Shown piece after piece: positions 1 to 12,900 of a DNA stretch of 64,000 nt. The notes under the pieces are model-generated. The model ran no database searches, was not told the origin of the DNA, and was given only the letters and a program-made list of their open reading frames with translations. Within the stretch, counting starts at the first letter, position 1; each line of letters opens with the position of its first letter. A program made the translations under genes and the position numbers. Source of the DNA: Steinernema hermaphroditum (taxonomy: Eukaryota; Nematoda; Chromadorea; Rhabditida; Steinernematidae); assembly GCA_030435675.1 (NCBI GenBank), contig CM059621.1, forward strand, positions 10,354,001 to 10,418,000. The letters are read 5' to 3'.

Positions 1-19
1 GCGGGAAAGACGTGTTTAG

Positions 20-533
20 ACGGCCGAGAAGACAAGCAGGGCCTCGGAGGTGCGGTGCCCTCACTGCCACATCGTGTTGTCGCCGGAGCTCGGGACTTGT
101 CGCCTTCTGCTCGGGAAAAGGAGGAAAAATACGAGGTATGAGGAGCTGCTTTCCAGCAGTAAACGGAGTTCCAGGCGTGCGGAGCTGCTTACTGAGTGCC
201 TAGGATGTGCAGCATCTCTGAGGTGTGGCATGCTCCCCTGCGTTACGAATGAGCGCGAAGAGTTCGCTTTTGGGTCCTCTGCGGTGGAATCGAAGAAATC
301 TACGCCTGCTGCAAAGCACGAGAAGAACGTCACCCCGATCAGCATGGCCACCCCTCCTGTGAAGAAGTAAGTCACCGTTTCTTTCGCCCCTTTGCAAGTG
401 GTTCAGGATTGGATCCTCCATAAAGAAGCGAAGCGGCGTCCGGAAGCTGGAACGCCTGGTGGCCTTCGAAAATAGTACCGCCCTGGAAACGCCCAAGACG
501 TCGCTGTCCGCTTTTCTGTCATCACTCAAGTGA
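20..533 (+). CDS. RMP24/C18orf21-like protein, 3' part (5' end outside window)
   Basis: Two exons are visible, 20-366 and 407-533, joined by a 40-bp intron (donor GTAAGT, acceptor TTCAG). An acceptor ending GTTTAG just before position 20 shows that more 5' exons lie upstream. The 157 visible codons begin near a CPHC pair and a later CLGC pair, which could form one zinc site. A basic Ser/Lys/Thr-rich linker follows, and the extreme C-terminus ends FLSSLK. This layout (CPxC, CxxC, basic linker, C-terminal FxxFLSSL-like motif) matches the vertebrate C18orf21 family, reported as a subunit of RNase MRP acting on pre-rRNA in the nucleolus. Assignment rests on remembered motif order, not an alignment. 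The stop codon lies only 27 bp from the converging gene on the other strand. Confidence 0.55.
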
Positions 534-560
534 AATCTGTGACCTTTATTATATGGCAAT

Positions 561-1371
561 TCATATAAGTGCACTGTTGGCTTTACAGTCCTGAAAATAA
601 TTGAATACATCCAGGCAGATACTACTTCTTCTTACTTCGGTTCTGAGACGACGATTTCTTTGGCGAGCTTCTTTTCTCTTTTTGATACACATGGCAATCC
701 TAAAGAGGGGGTCGGTCGGACACAATTGATACGTAGAAACGTACAAGCAGCAGGGTGAGCAAAAACAGGCGAAGCAGCACAGCATCGTCAGTCCGATGAC
801 TGAACCAAACGTCACCACAGTGATTCTAAATGGAGGGAGGCCTAGCCCCGGCTTCTGACCAGAGAGGGGAACAAGCCGTGGAGTCATGTCATGACTCTAC
901 CGAACTTCCCCATCCCTGCTTCTGCTTACGTGGTTACGTCGGGGGCACAGGCCGTTTTCTCCTCGTCGGAATCGTTGCAGTGGTCGACCTATAATTACCC
1001 ATGGTTGTTGGCATCGAGCTGCGACTCACGGGGTAGCATTCGAAATAGCAGTATTCATTGCAATCCTAAATAAAGGCAGATCTATGAGACGAGAAGAAAC
1101 GAGGCATACATGGAGAGTTTCATAGCAGTCGACCAGAGCCCCGGCCACCGATGTCCCTCCGTCTTTGGCCTTAGCTTCCCGCCAGAGGAAGCATACTAAA
1201 TCGCGGGCATCTTGGAGTCTGCCGGGAAACCTCTCTTATCCTCCCTCTACGCACACCCCGTCACGTTGGAGAGATTTCTTCTGACGCCCGCACTTGCCTT
1301 CTCCGTGACACCTTCCCCGTTCGGAACTTACCTGTGAGCAGCAAGAAAGGAGATGCAGCGGACGATCGCAT
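561..1371 (-). CDS. small cysteine-rich type I membrane protein
   Basis: Six exons can be placed in phase on the minus strand: 1332-1371, 1110-1195, 1030-1065, 745-896, 636-699 and 561-590. They total 135 codons before the stop, and all introns start GT and end AG. The product starts with a signal-peptide-like stretch, then a short ectodomain with six closely spaced cysteines (DCYETLHDCNEYCYFECYP). A single hydrophobic segment (TVVTFGSVIGLTMLCCFACF) ending in more cysteines and a basic cytoplasmic tail (KKRKEARQRNRR) follow. Shisa, CYYR1 and WBP1 proteins share this plan of short Cys-rich ectodomain plus Cys-rich membrane exit, but I cannot assign it to one of them. Exon structure is well supported; function is not known. 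Confidence 0.6.
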
Positions 1372-1588
1372 TTATTTACATCGAGCGTTCTCCCGGCGGT
1401 CGGTCGAGCGTCTCGCCCGCTACCCACCCGACTCGTCCGAGCGACGCGCCCCTCTCCGCCGTCGCTTTCTGTTCGAGTCATTTCCAGTTGCGGCGCCCCC
1501 TTCTGCGCTTATGACGACTGTGATCTCGCATCTGCCAATCAGCGAACATAGAATTAATAATTCTTCCGTGAACAAACAAAGCATATTA

Positions 1589-3400
1589 TTATGTACACGT
1601 ACAATTAGCCATTGCCTTCAAGAAGGCATATCTATCAATGATGTGGGTTGCGGCAACAATCAAACGGAAGTTCTTCGAGTGTGCGAAAATCCGAAGGGCA
1701 GCTACTTCGGCGTAAGTTACGCCACCAATGAAAACCACAAGAATTGCTTTCTGGGCTCGGCAGTCGGGACGGCGGTTTGCCGACGAAAGAACATTCTCCT
1801 CACAGAAAACTGTGCTTCCGAAGGTCTTCTTCAGATTCGCTGTGTTCCATCCGCTCGCTACAGTATCGGAAACCAGTTGGCAGAACATCGGAGTGTACGC
1901 ACCAGAGAACACGTAGTTCATACTGTTTGGGGCCTTCGCGTTAGTTCCGTTCGTTTCACCGGACTTCACAGTTGTGAGCAGATTGAGTCGCTTCGCAAGA
2001 AATCCAAACGTTGGTTTGTCCGTTGTCGCAGTAGCACTAGGCGAAGAGTTGCGTATTATCGCAGGAAGACTGGCAGTAAGATCGCGTTGCACAAGAAAAT
2101 TGTTGACCATCAGGGAATGGAACAGTGGCAAAAGATCATATCCATAGGCACGTAAGAATTGAGATCGGAATTGGGAGTACTGCTTGCTAGGAATTCCGTT
2201 ATGCGTAATAGACCAGATGCACGCTAATTGAAGAACGCTCCATAAATCCTGTTGCTTGCACATAGCCATTTCCAGGTAGGCGAAGACCTCATTAGAATCG
2301 ACAGTGCCGTTTACCAAAGCATGCTCCAACGACAGACGCTCGGATATTCCCTTATTCCCGTCGAAAATGACTTCGCACACACATATGTGTAATTCCAAAA
2401 GCTTCTGCTGCTGCTTGAGGGGTCGCAACTCCGAAGAAACAAAGCTTTTGAATTCCGCGACCTTCTTCAAGTTCGTAGCCTTGTCGAATCCTTCTTGAAC
2501 GGACTTAGTTTTCGCACTCAGAAATTGCGACACGGCGCCGATGTGTTTATTGCGGACAGCTGAGAAGACTTCATCGTTATTGTCGAGAGCAGTGACCTTC
2601 GGCTTATTGCCTTCCTTCTGCCGTAGTCGATCGGTTACATCGCTTCCAAAGGTTGTTTTCCCGCAGTAGATTCCGAAAGTGTCGTTGATCATCGATTCGT
2701 AAGTGCAAGCAGTCAGCAATGGCGTAATCGGGTCCACGTTCCTATCAAAGAGAAAGCAGTGCGATATCGGCCTGTCCGGCGAAGGGCGCGGCTCTCCTAT
2801 CTCAAGATACAGTTTCTTCATGATCGTATTCGTCTGTTGACTCAGCTTCCCAATGCCGTATATTGCCGGAATCATGCCATACAATGATTGCAGCTGCCAT
2901 AGAGACTTCGCGAGCGAGTAAACGTTGCCAGCATCGTGTCGAAAGTTGCTCTGCGGTATCTCCAGTGAAAACAGATCGCTTTCAATCGGTAAAAACGACA
3001 GCTGCAGCTCGTACTGATCGATAAGACCAAAAACTCCGTTCTTCTCGAATTCACGTTCGCAAGCGTTGCACTTCCGATCCACAAACGCCACTGAGTACCG
3101 CTTCGTCGGCTCCGCTCGAATATGCTCCGAGATGACCTTCGCAATGCTGACAGAAGGTCTGACGAGATACAGCCGGTGGACGACACTGTCGCCCCATACG
3201 AGATTCGCACCCGGCTGCAGTTGCTGGACGCGCGAGCAATTGTGCTGCTGAAGGAGAGTCATCGACGCGATCTTGTCCAGAGGCCGCATCAGGTGGGGCT
3301 GAACGATCAGGTCCTTCTCTCCGTCGATGGACGCCAGAATCTGCATGAGTTCCCGTTTCGCAAGAAGGCTCATGAGAGCCAGATCGTCGAAGTCGCTCAT
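1589..3400 (-). CDS. VPS33B: VPS33B-like Sec1/Munc18 protein
   Basis: One uninterrupted frame encodes about 603 residues, close to the 617 of human VPS33B. The start at 3400 (MSDFDDLALMSLLAKR) is preferred to an in-frame ATG 39 bp upstream because it fits the family N-terminus. Family signatures are visible in order: an EKDL...LMRPLDKIA block near residue 30, LFDRNVDPITPLLTACTYES and NDTFGIYCG mid-protein, MNYVFSGAYTP, and a C-terminal VVFIGGVTYAEVAALR. In other animals VPS33B pairs with VIPAS39/SPE-39 and supports SNARE-mediated fusion in late endosome, lysosome and lysosome-related organelle traffic. The absence of introns stands out beside intron-rich neighbours. VPS33A is the alternative, but the first block and the SGAYTP region fit VPS33B better. 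Confidence 0.88.
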   Translation of the reverse strand: MSDFDDLALMSLLAKRELMQILASIDGEKDLIVQPHLMRPLDKIASMTLLQQHNCSRVQQLQPGANLVWGDSVVHRLYLVRPSVSIAKVISEHIRAEPTKRYSVAFVDRKCNACEREFEKNGVFGLIDQYELQLSFLPIESDLFSLEIPQSNFRHDAGNVYSLAKSLWQLQSLYGMIPAIYGIGKLSQQTNTIMKKLYLEIGEPRPSPDRPISHCFLFDRNVDPITPLLTACTYESMINDTFGIYCGKTTFGSDVTDRLRQKEGNKPKVTALDNNDEVFSAVRNKHIGAVSQFLSAKTKSVQEGFDKATNLKKVAEFKSFVSSELRPLKQQQKLLELHICVCEVIFDGNKGISERLSLEHALVNGTVDSNEVFAYLEMAMCKQQDLWSVLQLACIWSITHNGIPSKQYSQFRSQFLRAYGYDLLPLFHSLMVNNFLVQRDLTASLPAIIRNSSPSATATTDKPTFGFLAKRLNLLTTVKSGETNGTNAKAPNSMNYVFSGAYTPMFCQLVSDTVASGWNTANLKKTFGSTVFCEENVLSSANRRPDCRAQKAILVVFIGGVTYAEVAALRIFAHSKNFRLIVAATHIIDRYAFLKAMANCTCT

Positions 3401-3978
3401 CTCACATCTGAAACAACGAATCGCGTGAATACGGAGCATTCAAACAGAAACGCGGAAAGCAGAGCACCTCCAACGGCGTTAGCGCAGTCCGACAGACAGA
3501 AGTTGCGCGAAGACGCAGACAAACAACGTCCCGAAACGAAAGGCGTAGACAGCCAGCAGAATCGCGCACCGCCCCACATGTTGGAGACCTCTGTGCGCCA
3601 TCCCACGCTATGGAGCCAGCTGTATTTTGTGCAAAAGTTATACATTGGTCCTGCCGCGAAGTTACGTGTCTGTCAGAAAAGGGTCATTCTTTTAAAAAGG
3701 GTCACATTATGTCAGCGCATGACTGCATGCGTCGAGGAAAACAGACCTATGGAGAACACTCGAAAGTTTCGCCAACATGCCGAAATGTTTCACGCAGACC
3801 AACTCGAAGTCGCAGCTGCATGCCTAGTCCTTTTGTGAACGCACCATCAGTGATAGAATCTTTATGAGAAATATACATACACGACATGAAATGACAGCAC
3901 TCGAGTGATTGTGAAGTACCTGTATCGGAGAAGACAAAATCACAGATATGGACACGACATAAAACTAAACGTAGACGA
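3401..3978. other. intergenic region between LYST 3' end and VPS33B start
   Basis: About 580 bp separate the LYST stop codon from the VPS33B start, both on the minus strand. Open frames here are short and lack splice-supported continuation. It probably holds the LYST 3' untranslated region and the VPS33B promoter. No RNA gene or repeat is evident. Confidence 0.4.
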
Positions 3979-6900
3979 CTAAAAGGGGTTTATGAGATGG
4001 AAGGAGGGCGGCTTTCCTCGGTTGCCCGAGGCGCACTGGAGACAGTGGATGTAGCCGGACTTGAGCAACGTATAAAGCTTCTTGCAGTGCGAGGAGAATT
4101 GCATGCTGAAACAGAGAACTCGCTCACGGCCCCGCACAATAAGGAGATACCTCACGATTTCATCCGAAAAGGACTGATCAATCAAGTTGACCTCGGTCAG
4201 CGTCCACATCTCCAGGACACGGATCGTCCCGTCATACATTCCGAGGAGAAGACAGTTTATGGCCCTGCCTTCTGCCAACATGCTCATGGTCAGGCTTGTC
4301 ACCTTCTCGGGCAAGGTGAGAGTGCCGACCACGAATCCGTTGATGGTCAGCAGGGTTACGGTACTTTCGACCTGCTGACCTTCGGGAGAAGTGGATACCA
4401 GAGCAACGTCTCCTGTGGTGGGGCTGACGTAGGATAGCGAAATGGCCCGAGGGCAGCGATGCGATCGGATGAAAGTCAGCCTGAACAGGACCAGTGGAAG
4501 AGGCTCCGGAGGGACGCTTACTTGTTTAGATCCCAGAAGCACACTTTCCCCGATCGGTCCGTGGTGACGGCGAATCCGAATTCGTCGCAAACGCTGATCG
4601 TGGCCACGGCCATGCGATGTGCGAAGAGCTCGTTTTTAAGGGAGCACAGCGCGAAGCCCTAAATAAGGGACGTTTGCTGACCGTGCCAGGGAAACTCACT
4701 GAAGAAGTGACTTCAAGGTGGTACACGTGCACGACACCACAGGCGAAACCCACGAAAACGGACGACTTTGCGTAGGAAACTGCTACACTGGTGACCTTCA
4801 GTATGCCGAAGTCCACCAGGTTCACCCAGACTGAGTCGTCCGTCTTGACGAGTTTGAATCGGAGGACGTTGTCGAAGAAGTTCCACGAGATCACTCCGCG
4901 CGATTCGCTCAGAGGCTGATCATCTGAAGACAAAGGGTGACTGGGGGCAGAAGCAAGAGTCACTACCGTAATTCTTCGAAGCGCCGGGCTTGTACCAAAT
5001 AGCTGTTTTCGGTGGCAATCCACCGCAACTGGCGACGTTGTCGGGAAAGACGAAGAGGCACTCGATTCTGAAACGCAGCAGATTCCGAGGGACGCCGAGA
5101 AGGAGACCTACTTCTCGTGGATCTGCACAGTCATAACGTTAGAGATCCGACCGGATGTCCCACAGGGACTTCCGAGGAAATCGCCCCACTGGAGACCGGA
5201 TACGGTATTGAACAGGTTGGAAGGGACCTTCAGCCTCTCACCGGTGTTGGGGTACTTGGGATTCAGATGGGGAAGATGTGGAGAGGAGAACAGTTGAGTA
5301 GGCATCTGACCGTAGCTGCGGACCATCGTGCGCAACGCCGACATCGAGAGTTCGTCGTGCTTGAGGGTGCCGTTCAGCTCGAATCTCTTGTCCCGATAGG
5401 TCGCAGGGTGGAAGACATTGATGGCTTTGACGGCGGCGTCTCCCGTCTGTTTGTAGCCGAAGATAAGGTCGATCCAACTGTGGAGTCCGGAGGTGACCAC
5501 GTTGGATTCGAGGGCCTGGCGGTGAATGAAGCAGAAAAGACGGTAGCCGAGGGGAGTTTCGCGGTGCGGACACCACTGCGGGAGGATGACATTGTCCACT
5601 CGGTCTCCGTTCTGCTTTACGCCGAGGTCGAGGCCGTTGAGGTTCTGGAGGAACTCAGGGAGATAGTAGAACTCGGGAATCGCCTCCTTGAAGTCGGTGG
5701 TGGACTCCTTGCTGGCGAGTCGCCAGGTGGTCTCTATTGAGTTGAAGAGTCGATCTGCTATGTCGAAGTTGTTATCTGCAGAGGGAAGGTCACTTAAGAA
5801 ACCTTCTGGGAACAAGCCTTGGTACTCGAGGGCGATGTTGGTGAAAGGAGAGAGTCTGACTAGGTAGTGCACTACGATGCCACTGTTCGAGTAGTGGCTG
5901 CCGTAGTGGTAAGGCCCAAAGTTGACAATATTCGCGCCAGCGTCGGCGGAGGTCCTTCTCGACTCGGTTTCCAAACAGTGGAAGTTCCGAAGGTAGTGCT
6001 GGAAACGAGGAAGTTAGTTAAGTAGGAGCTATAGTAACCACCTCCTCCATGGTCTTATCTTGGATGGCCATCGGTTTGCTCAGATTTCTGTAGGTGGAAG
6101 GAGCTTCCAGATCCAACACAACGGATCTGAAGTCAGCGATGATGAATGGAGCGATCGGGTACTGCATGAGGTCATTGTGGGACCTGCCGGCAAGGGTATT
6201 AAGATGCATAATGTACTCAAAATTGGTCATGGCTCCCATCCTCCAGCGGTGAGTAAGATTATGGAGGTTGCTCTCTGCGGAATCGGACGACAAGGAACTC
6301 GACAGATGGCGCATAGGCATCTGGGTCAGATGACTCAAGAAAACTCCTCGAACCTAGGGGTGATGAGCAGGAGGTGTCAATGAGAGACGCTACCTCAGGG
6401 GACGAGAAAACGATCAAGTAGGCGTCTCCAGAGAAGAGGAAGATCTCCAAAGCATTTTCTTCCAAGAGGAAACACCTCTTGAAGAACCTGGAGACCTCAC
6501 TGTAGTGCCACGAGAAGGTGATGACTGAGCACTGGGTCCCCTTCTGCGTCGACTTCGCGGTCTCTCCAAAGAAGTAAAGTTTAGAATCCCCAAGCAGAAC
6601 TTCGCCCGAGCATTCAAAGGTCGATCGGACGACCGTCGCTCCTACGGAGTACCGTATGCCCTCACTTATCTCGACCTCATTCAAACGCAGGTCAGCAGAA
6701 GTGTTATGCTGAAGTTCACAATGTTCCAAGTATGCAGTATTATTCAACCTACGGTAAGAGACTCCAGTGGCGTCCCATGTTCCCGTGACCTGAGCGTCTC
6801 CCGGTACGGCTCCAGTACGAACCGATCTGAATACATGGGGTGTGCCGGACTGAGGCGTCTTCGCTCTCGATTCGGTCCTTCAGTCGCATCCAGCGCCCAC

Positions 6901-9900
6901 CCTCCGAACCAGGCTTTCCTGCGCAGTGCACATCCCTCCTGGTGAGCCAGTTCGTTGGTTAGGGTCGTTAGAGCCTTCTCTGCGCTGTAGTATTTGTTCT
7001 CCAGATGCCTTAGATGTCGTACGAATGACTTTCGTGGAATATTATTTTGGGATACCGTACACGTTACTCCCATGGCGTCCTAAAGCGTTTCCAAGGAGAA
7101 GGTTGAGCAAATTCGATGTTACCATGCTGATACGGTCGGTCGCTTTGCTTTCTCTGTCGACGATTTCAGTCGCTTTAGAACGCATTCGGTCGAAGAAAGT
7201 TTTCCGATGAGATGAGTAGTTATGAAGAGAAATGATCTCGTCCTGGATTAGGGAGCTGATCCCGTCTAAATTCTAGTGTCAAGAAGGCTCTCTGTTGGAC
7301 GAAAAGAAACCAAAAGAGAGGTTGGCGAAGGGAGATTCGATCTGAACGTTGCGCAGGAAAGTGACCAGTTGGTCAATGCATCTGTCCCGTCGCTCGTCGG
7401 ATTCGCCGGGGAAAAGCGCCATTTCATGAAGCGCGACATTCATAGCATACTGGCCGTCCTACAAGAGTGATTCACAGAGATCTGAGCGGTGAAAAACGAA
7501 CCAAATTAATATCGAGCAAAGTACGGAGCATTTGCTTGCAGTTGACCTCGTAACAGAGGCTGGCGACGATGGAAAACTGTCGATTCGCTACGTAGTTAGA
7601 CTCGGAATCCTCACAGTGTTCTCCACTTAGTATTCGGCACTTCATTTGGGCCGGATAGAGCGCAAAGGCTATTAGCTGGGCAAAAAGAACGTGAACGCGG
7701 TCTCGGGAGATCGTCAGAAGGCCGGACCAGGTGACCGGGTGGTCTATTCCGTTCCTGCGTGGAGACTAAAGTCAAATAAGCGTTATCACTATGATGATGC
7801 ATTTAAATCTAACCCGCTTATGGACGAACGATTCCGTCCTCCAGGAGGAGCAGAATATCGTGAGAACCAGCTGGAACAGTTCCATCTCGATGTCACTGGG
7901 CACCTTCGGAAGAGCAAGGCATGCGAAAAGGTGACTTGCCATCTCCAAAGCGAAACACACTCTGTGGGAGAGGTCGGTCGGATTCGCGAGAACCATCTGC
8001 ATCTTCCACTTGTATTTCACTTTCAACAGCTTTGTTACGTCTGAATCATGTTGCACTAGTGACTGCACTTCCTCTGCTTACTCTTTGTCCCCAAAAACCG
8101 TTCCTTGAAGTCGCTTAGCGACTGGGAAATGAATGAAGGAGAATCACTCGAAGTGGGGTCGAAGTGACGAGCCGTGATGGACTCCATACTGAGGATTTCG
8201 AATTCGTCGCTCAAACTGCCGGCCTCGCTTGAAGCTAACCCTTAGTAAAGTTAAAATCGATCCCTCAGTAGTGCAATACCAAGGTGAATGTCTTCCAAGC
8301 TTGGAATCGTACTCGCCGATCGTCCTTCTTTCTGAACCGACGAACTGATAGAATTTATCCTAAACGACTGTCCTCATGGGTGTTTCTATACAGCTTGTTA
8401 CCAATGAAGGAGGAGTCCACTGACTTGCTCGCGAACAAAACGGGCGTTTATGTCGTCTTGTGAAGCTTGCCAGTCCGTCATGATTGTGAGCCAAATCAGT
8501 TCTTCACACTTATTGTACAGGCTCAGTTCGCTGCAATTTAACACACTATATTTTCAGGGGTGTTTCGAACCTACTCATATGGAACGCACTGTGAAATTAT
8601 ACGACAAGCAAACGAAAGCCACATTTCACCTCGATTGGTCAGATAGTGCACTCCAAACACGTCACAGTCTCTAAACAGAAAGAAGCATTAACTGGATTAG
8701 AAGGATGGACGGACCCATCGTCCGGTAGCTTTGATATGCGGTACAGCACGGAACTCAAAGTTTCCACTAAGCCGGAGTCCATCATGGCTTGCATGAGAAT
8801 TGAGTTGCACTCGAATATCTAAAGAACATGTCAAATGTCAACCAAGATCTGTGTTGCTGATATAGGTGCCTTTTGTAGCGCTCCACCGATGTTCCAGAAC
8901 AGTGCGTTGTTGGAAACGGATTCTTCAAAGCACACGAAGATGGAATGGAACGACGCGCAGGTGAACCTGTCAACGTTGAGCGACTTCAGGTGGTGCTCAT
9001 CAAGCCTAAATGACGATTGCCAAAAGATACTTTCGATAAGCCTCGATTTACCCATCTGACAGTTTGACAGCTGATCTGCACATGATTCCATAAAGGGAGT
9101 CAGCTATGGTTTCCGAGACCTGATGATTTCTCATCTGGTTTCCCAGAAGCACAAACCCATCACTAGCAATAAACGAGAGCCTCACAGAGGGAGAACAACG
9201 CAGCTGAAAACAAGAAGGTGCACAATATCAAATGGGAAGTGCGTACGAAGAAGTTGTGGAGAAACACAAACACAGAGTCACGGATCCGGGGATCTGCTTG
9301 CGAAGTGAGCATGACAAGAACGGATTCCCACCGGAACGCTGCATGGCTGAAGAGAACCTTCATGAGATCATCCGATCCGGTCACCAGCAGAGAGCAAAGG
9401 ATCTCGAGGATACCAGATCGCAAATCAGTCATCCAAGCAGTTCCACTATTCATGACCTCCATTTCATCAACGCGCGGTCCAGTACTTTCCACTTTTTCCT
9501 GTGCGCCTTCTATATGTAGGTTTTCGCATGTACTGATTTCGCTTTCTCTGGAACTGTTCGATGCGTCAGTAACTGAAGAATCGAAAGACGAAAGCGTTGA
9601 ATCCGTCCTTCTTCGTCCCGTTCCATTATGAACGTTCAGGCACTCTCGGTACACTTTGCGTACTGCCGTCACGGACATCGTCTTCTTCCACACCTCGGAA
9701 ACGCGGTTCTTCCCCAGGGTTTCATAAATGTTCGAGAGAAGAGCGGACAGTGGGGTTTCCCCCAAAATCACTGGTTCCATATCTGAGCAGCGCATAGAAT
9801 CTAAACTGAAAAATTCATTCGTTGTAATTTATCACACTCGGACCTATTCTAAGCCAGTCATTGTACCCTTGAATGTTGGAGACGATGTACGTGTTTGCCG

Positions 9901-12900
9901 CTGTGTGCGACAAAAGAATGAAATTCCAAAGGGAAATCACGGTATCGGCGGAAGCAGGAGAGCCGATGAGTCTTCTGATGAGAGTCACGAAGGAATCGAT
10001 GAGGACCCCATCACATTCCCATAAACAGTAATCGGCAGGCGACTGCATCATGTAGACAACTGCCTAAAGTCGCGCAGTTCGACTCAAATATTTAACCATA
10101 GCACTCACATGCAACATGTTCTCCAGGAAATTAACGCGTTTCAGCTGTAAACTGTTGAAGTCACCGAATTTCGTGTCCTCTCGAATACAACAGGCCACAA
10201 TCTTGACAAGTTCCACCCAATAGGACAGTCGGTGCCTTTTCCTAAAAGGAATGCTCTTATTTCAGCGTTCAGACCTTCTTACCATATCTTTGGCGAATTG
10301 ACGAACAGCGTAAGGAAATCTGGATCGAGTATAGCAGACGTCAACCCAACGCTTGTCGTGCCGTCCTCGGACCTTTCTACATCAGAAGTGAGGAAACTGG
10401 CCAGCTCCTGAAAATTAGTGATTGCCACTGACAGAATTGGTGGCCCTTCTTACATAGAGCACATCCCAATCGACAGAGGCACGAGGACTTGAGAGGATCG
10501 CAGCAACGATGCTGGCTCCTCCGAGATGGTTGAATTTTGAGTAATTTCGAGGGTCCCGCTGTAGCGATTTCAGCAATGTTCGAAGAGTAATCAATTGGGC
10601 ATCACTATCGAGGCTCAGATCGACCGACTGAAATTAACAGAGGTTCAAGGGTTTTCCGATGGGAAGCTAACTTGAGCGTAGTAGAATAAAAGAAGTTTAA
10701 TAGATCCTAGCGAATAGAGAGCGCTATCGATGCCTGAATCTACTGTAACCTGAAGCGAAGCGGCTTTCCAGGTAATCGGAAATTCGCGGAACGCAATCAG
10801 GCTGAACATGGCGGAGTCTCCATCGCGTCTAACTTCTTCAAGAAGGTGTGAGTTCACACCTGGCTGCAAACCGCTTAGACCGTACACTTCCGGTTTTTCG
10901 CAGTTGAACACGAAAAGTAAGCAGCGCTAAATCGACATCAACATGCATACGTTAAATCGTTCTACCGTACCTGTAGTATTTGAACGAACTTTTCGCTGTC
11001 ATTGAGAAGGGCATCAAAGTGTATTCTTTTGGAACACAAAATCTTTTTAGTGAAGACAAAGGGTAACCGTGAAGTTTGCTGGCAATCAGAAAGACACCTA
11101 GTGATCGAATTCACCTGAAAGCCGAATCCTCGGAGAACAAGTGCGGCAGTCGGCGACAGAACTCCTGCAATTCGGCATAAAGCGGAGAGCCACAAGCGAA
11201 GAATCACCTTTAAAGCCAAATATACTCGTAATCTCATAGTTCCACTGGCAGTGGCGATCCCCTGTTACCGCTCCGAAGGCTACGCTACTGTAGCCCACAG
11301 CCGAGTTTCGTTCATCAGTAACGATGTCGTAGGTAAGTTCATGGATAGAGTCACCTAGCAGCAACTAAATGAACGTTATAGTGAATTGGAGCAACAGTTT
11401 CGTACCTGTGAAGAAACTTGAGATTCCACAACTCGGAAAGAGAGCACGACGTGAGTCCACTTTTGAGAGAAAACATGACGTTTGAGAGATTTGCGGGCAA
11501 CGACCATCCCATTCATGGTAATTCTGAAAACGTCTGTGTAATTGCACTAGGTACACCGACATACGTTAGGACAATTCTTTTGTTGTCGGGAATAACGAAG
11601 AGTGAAACGTGGATGAAACTGCTTCCGATGGAAACTATGTGGACAAGGTCACTGTTCTCGTCTTCGGTGACCTTCAGCCAGAAAGACGCAGAGAGCCCTT
11701 CAGCAAAGCTCGTCCGGTTGGCGGTGTCGAAGGAGAGCGAAGCTGCGGCTGAGGACACAAAGAAGTTATCTTCTTCTTTCCGTGGAGTGCTGCTCTGTCC
11801 GTCGAGTGATGTGAGGTCAAGTTCTGACGCTCTCGAACCCCCAACAAGAAGACGCTCGAGAGTTTCGATGACGGTGAACGATCGCGGAAGAACACTGGTG
11901 TTGCGGTTGGGTTTGCGTGGTCTTTCACTCTTCTGTGTTATATAGGACTCTTTCTGTAACTTTATAACACTAGGGTGACTTGAATAGATTGGAAAGCGAA
12001 GAAGAGATGAGCTCTGGTACCGATGCGTCTTAAACACGCGATCCAGAGCTTTGAACAGAGAGGTCTAAACAAACGCTATTATACTTCCATACACAATAAA
12101 CTTCGAGAACCTGCAGATGAGGGCTGTAGTCCAGCATTCTGAACATACGATAAACTTGCTCGGGACAGCTCCGCTGTTGAATGAGATGGAAGAGTGAAAA
12201 CATGAGCGAATCGAAAGTGGCTGAGAGAACATCCTTGGCCACACACTCGTCACAGAGATCCAGCATTTTTTCAATGACCTTAAACATCGAAATTCATCAG
12301 TACCTCTAAACGCTCTCACCTCTTTAAGCCGTTCTAAGTTGGAAAATTTGAATGTCCTCAGACGGTCAGCGAAGCTTTTAACGCAGTGTTCAAGGCCTTC
12401 TTCCAATTTTGAGTATTTCTTCACGAATGCAAAGATACAATCAATGGCCAAAAGCAGGAAGTCACAATTGTTTTCAATGGAGGTGAAAGCAACATCGTTC
12501 TCTTCGTCGCAAGCTTCGGACTCGTCGAAATCAGATTCGTCACCAGGTTTCGCACAACATTCTCGAGGTTCGAGATCCGCTAAAATGTGCGAACAGTGTA
12601 TGACATTCAGTGTAGTACCATTACTTTGAACTACTGTTTTCAGGCTACTGTTTTCTTGGACTACTTCCAAGAAGGCACTGGACAGTGTGCATAAAAGAGA
12701 GTAGTGGGCGCTTTTGGCACTTTCGTTGACTACACCGACGACTTTTTCGAACAAGGGCTCCGTGGAAAGCCTCAGGGAGAGCGCGAGCAGCTGTGACAGG
12801 CGACTGTTCGATCGGAACTCCTTGAGTGGACTCGAAATGTACTCGCAGCAGAGGTTGACCAAACGCTGTGAATCCGAACACAACTTCGAAGACAGTTCCA

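Noticed and set aside
1334..2155. Long plus-strand open frame over the VPS33B 3' region
   Set aside because: It is antisense to a clearly conserved coding frame and has no domain features of its own.
3122..3838. Plus-strand open frame of 238 codons
   Set aside because: Most of it is antisense to the VPS33B N-terminus; the rest shows no conserved pattern.
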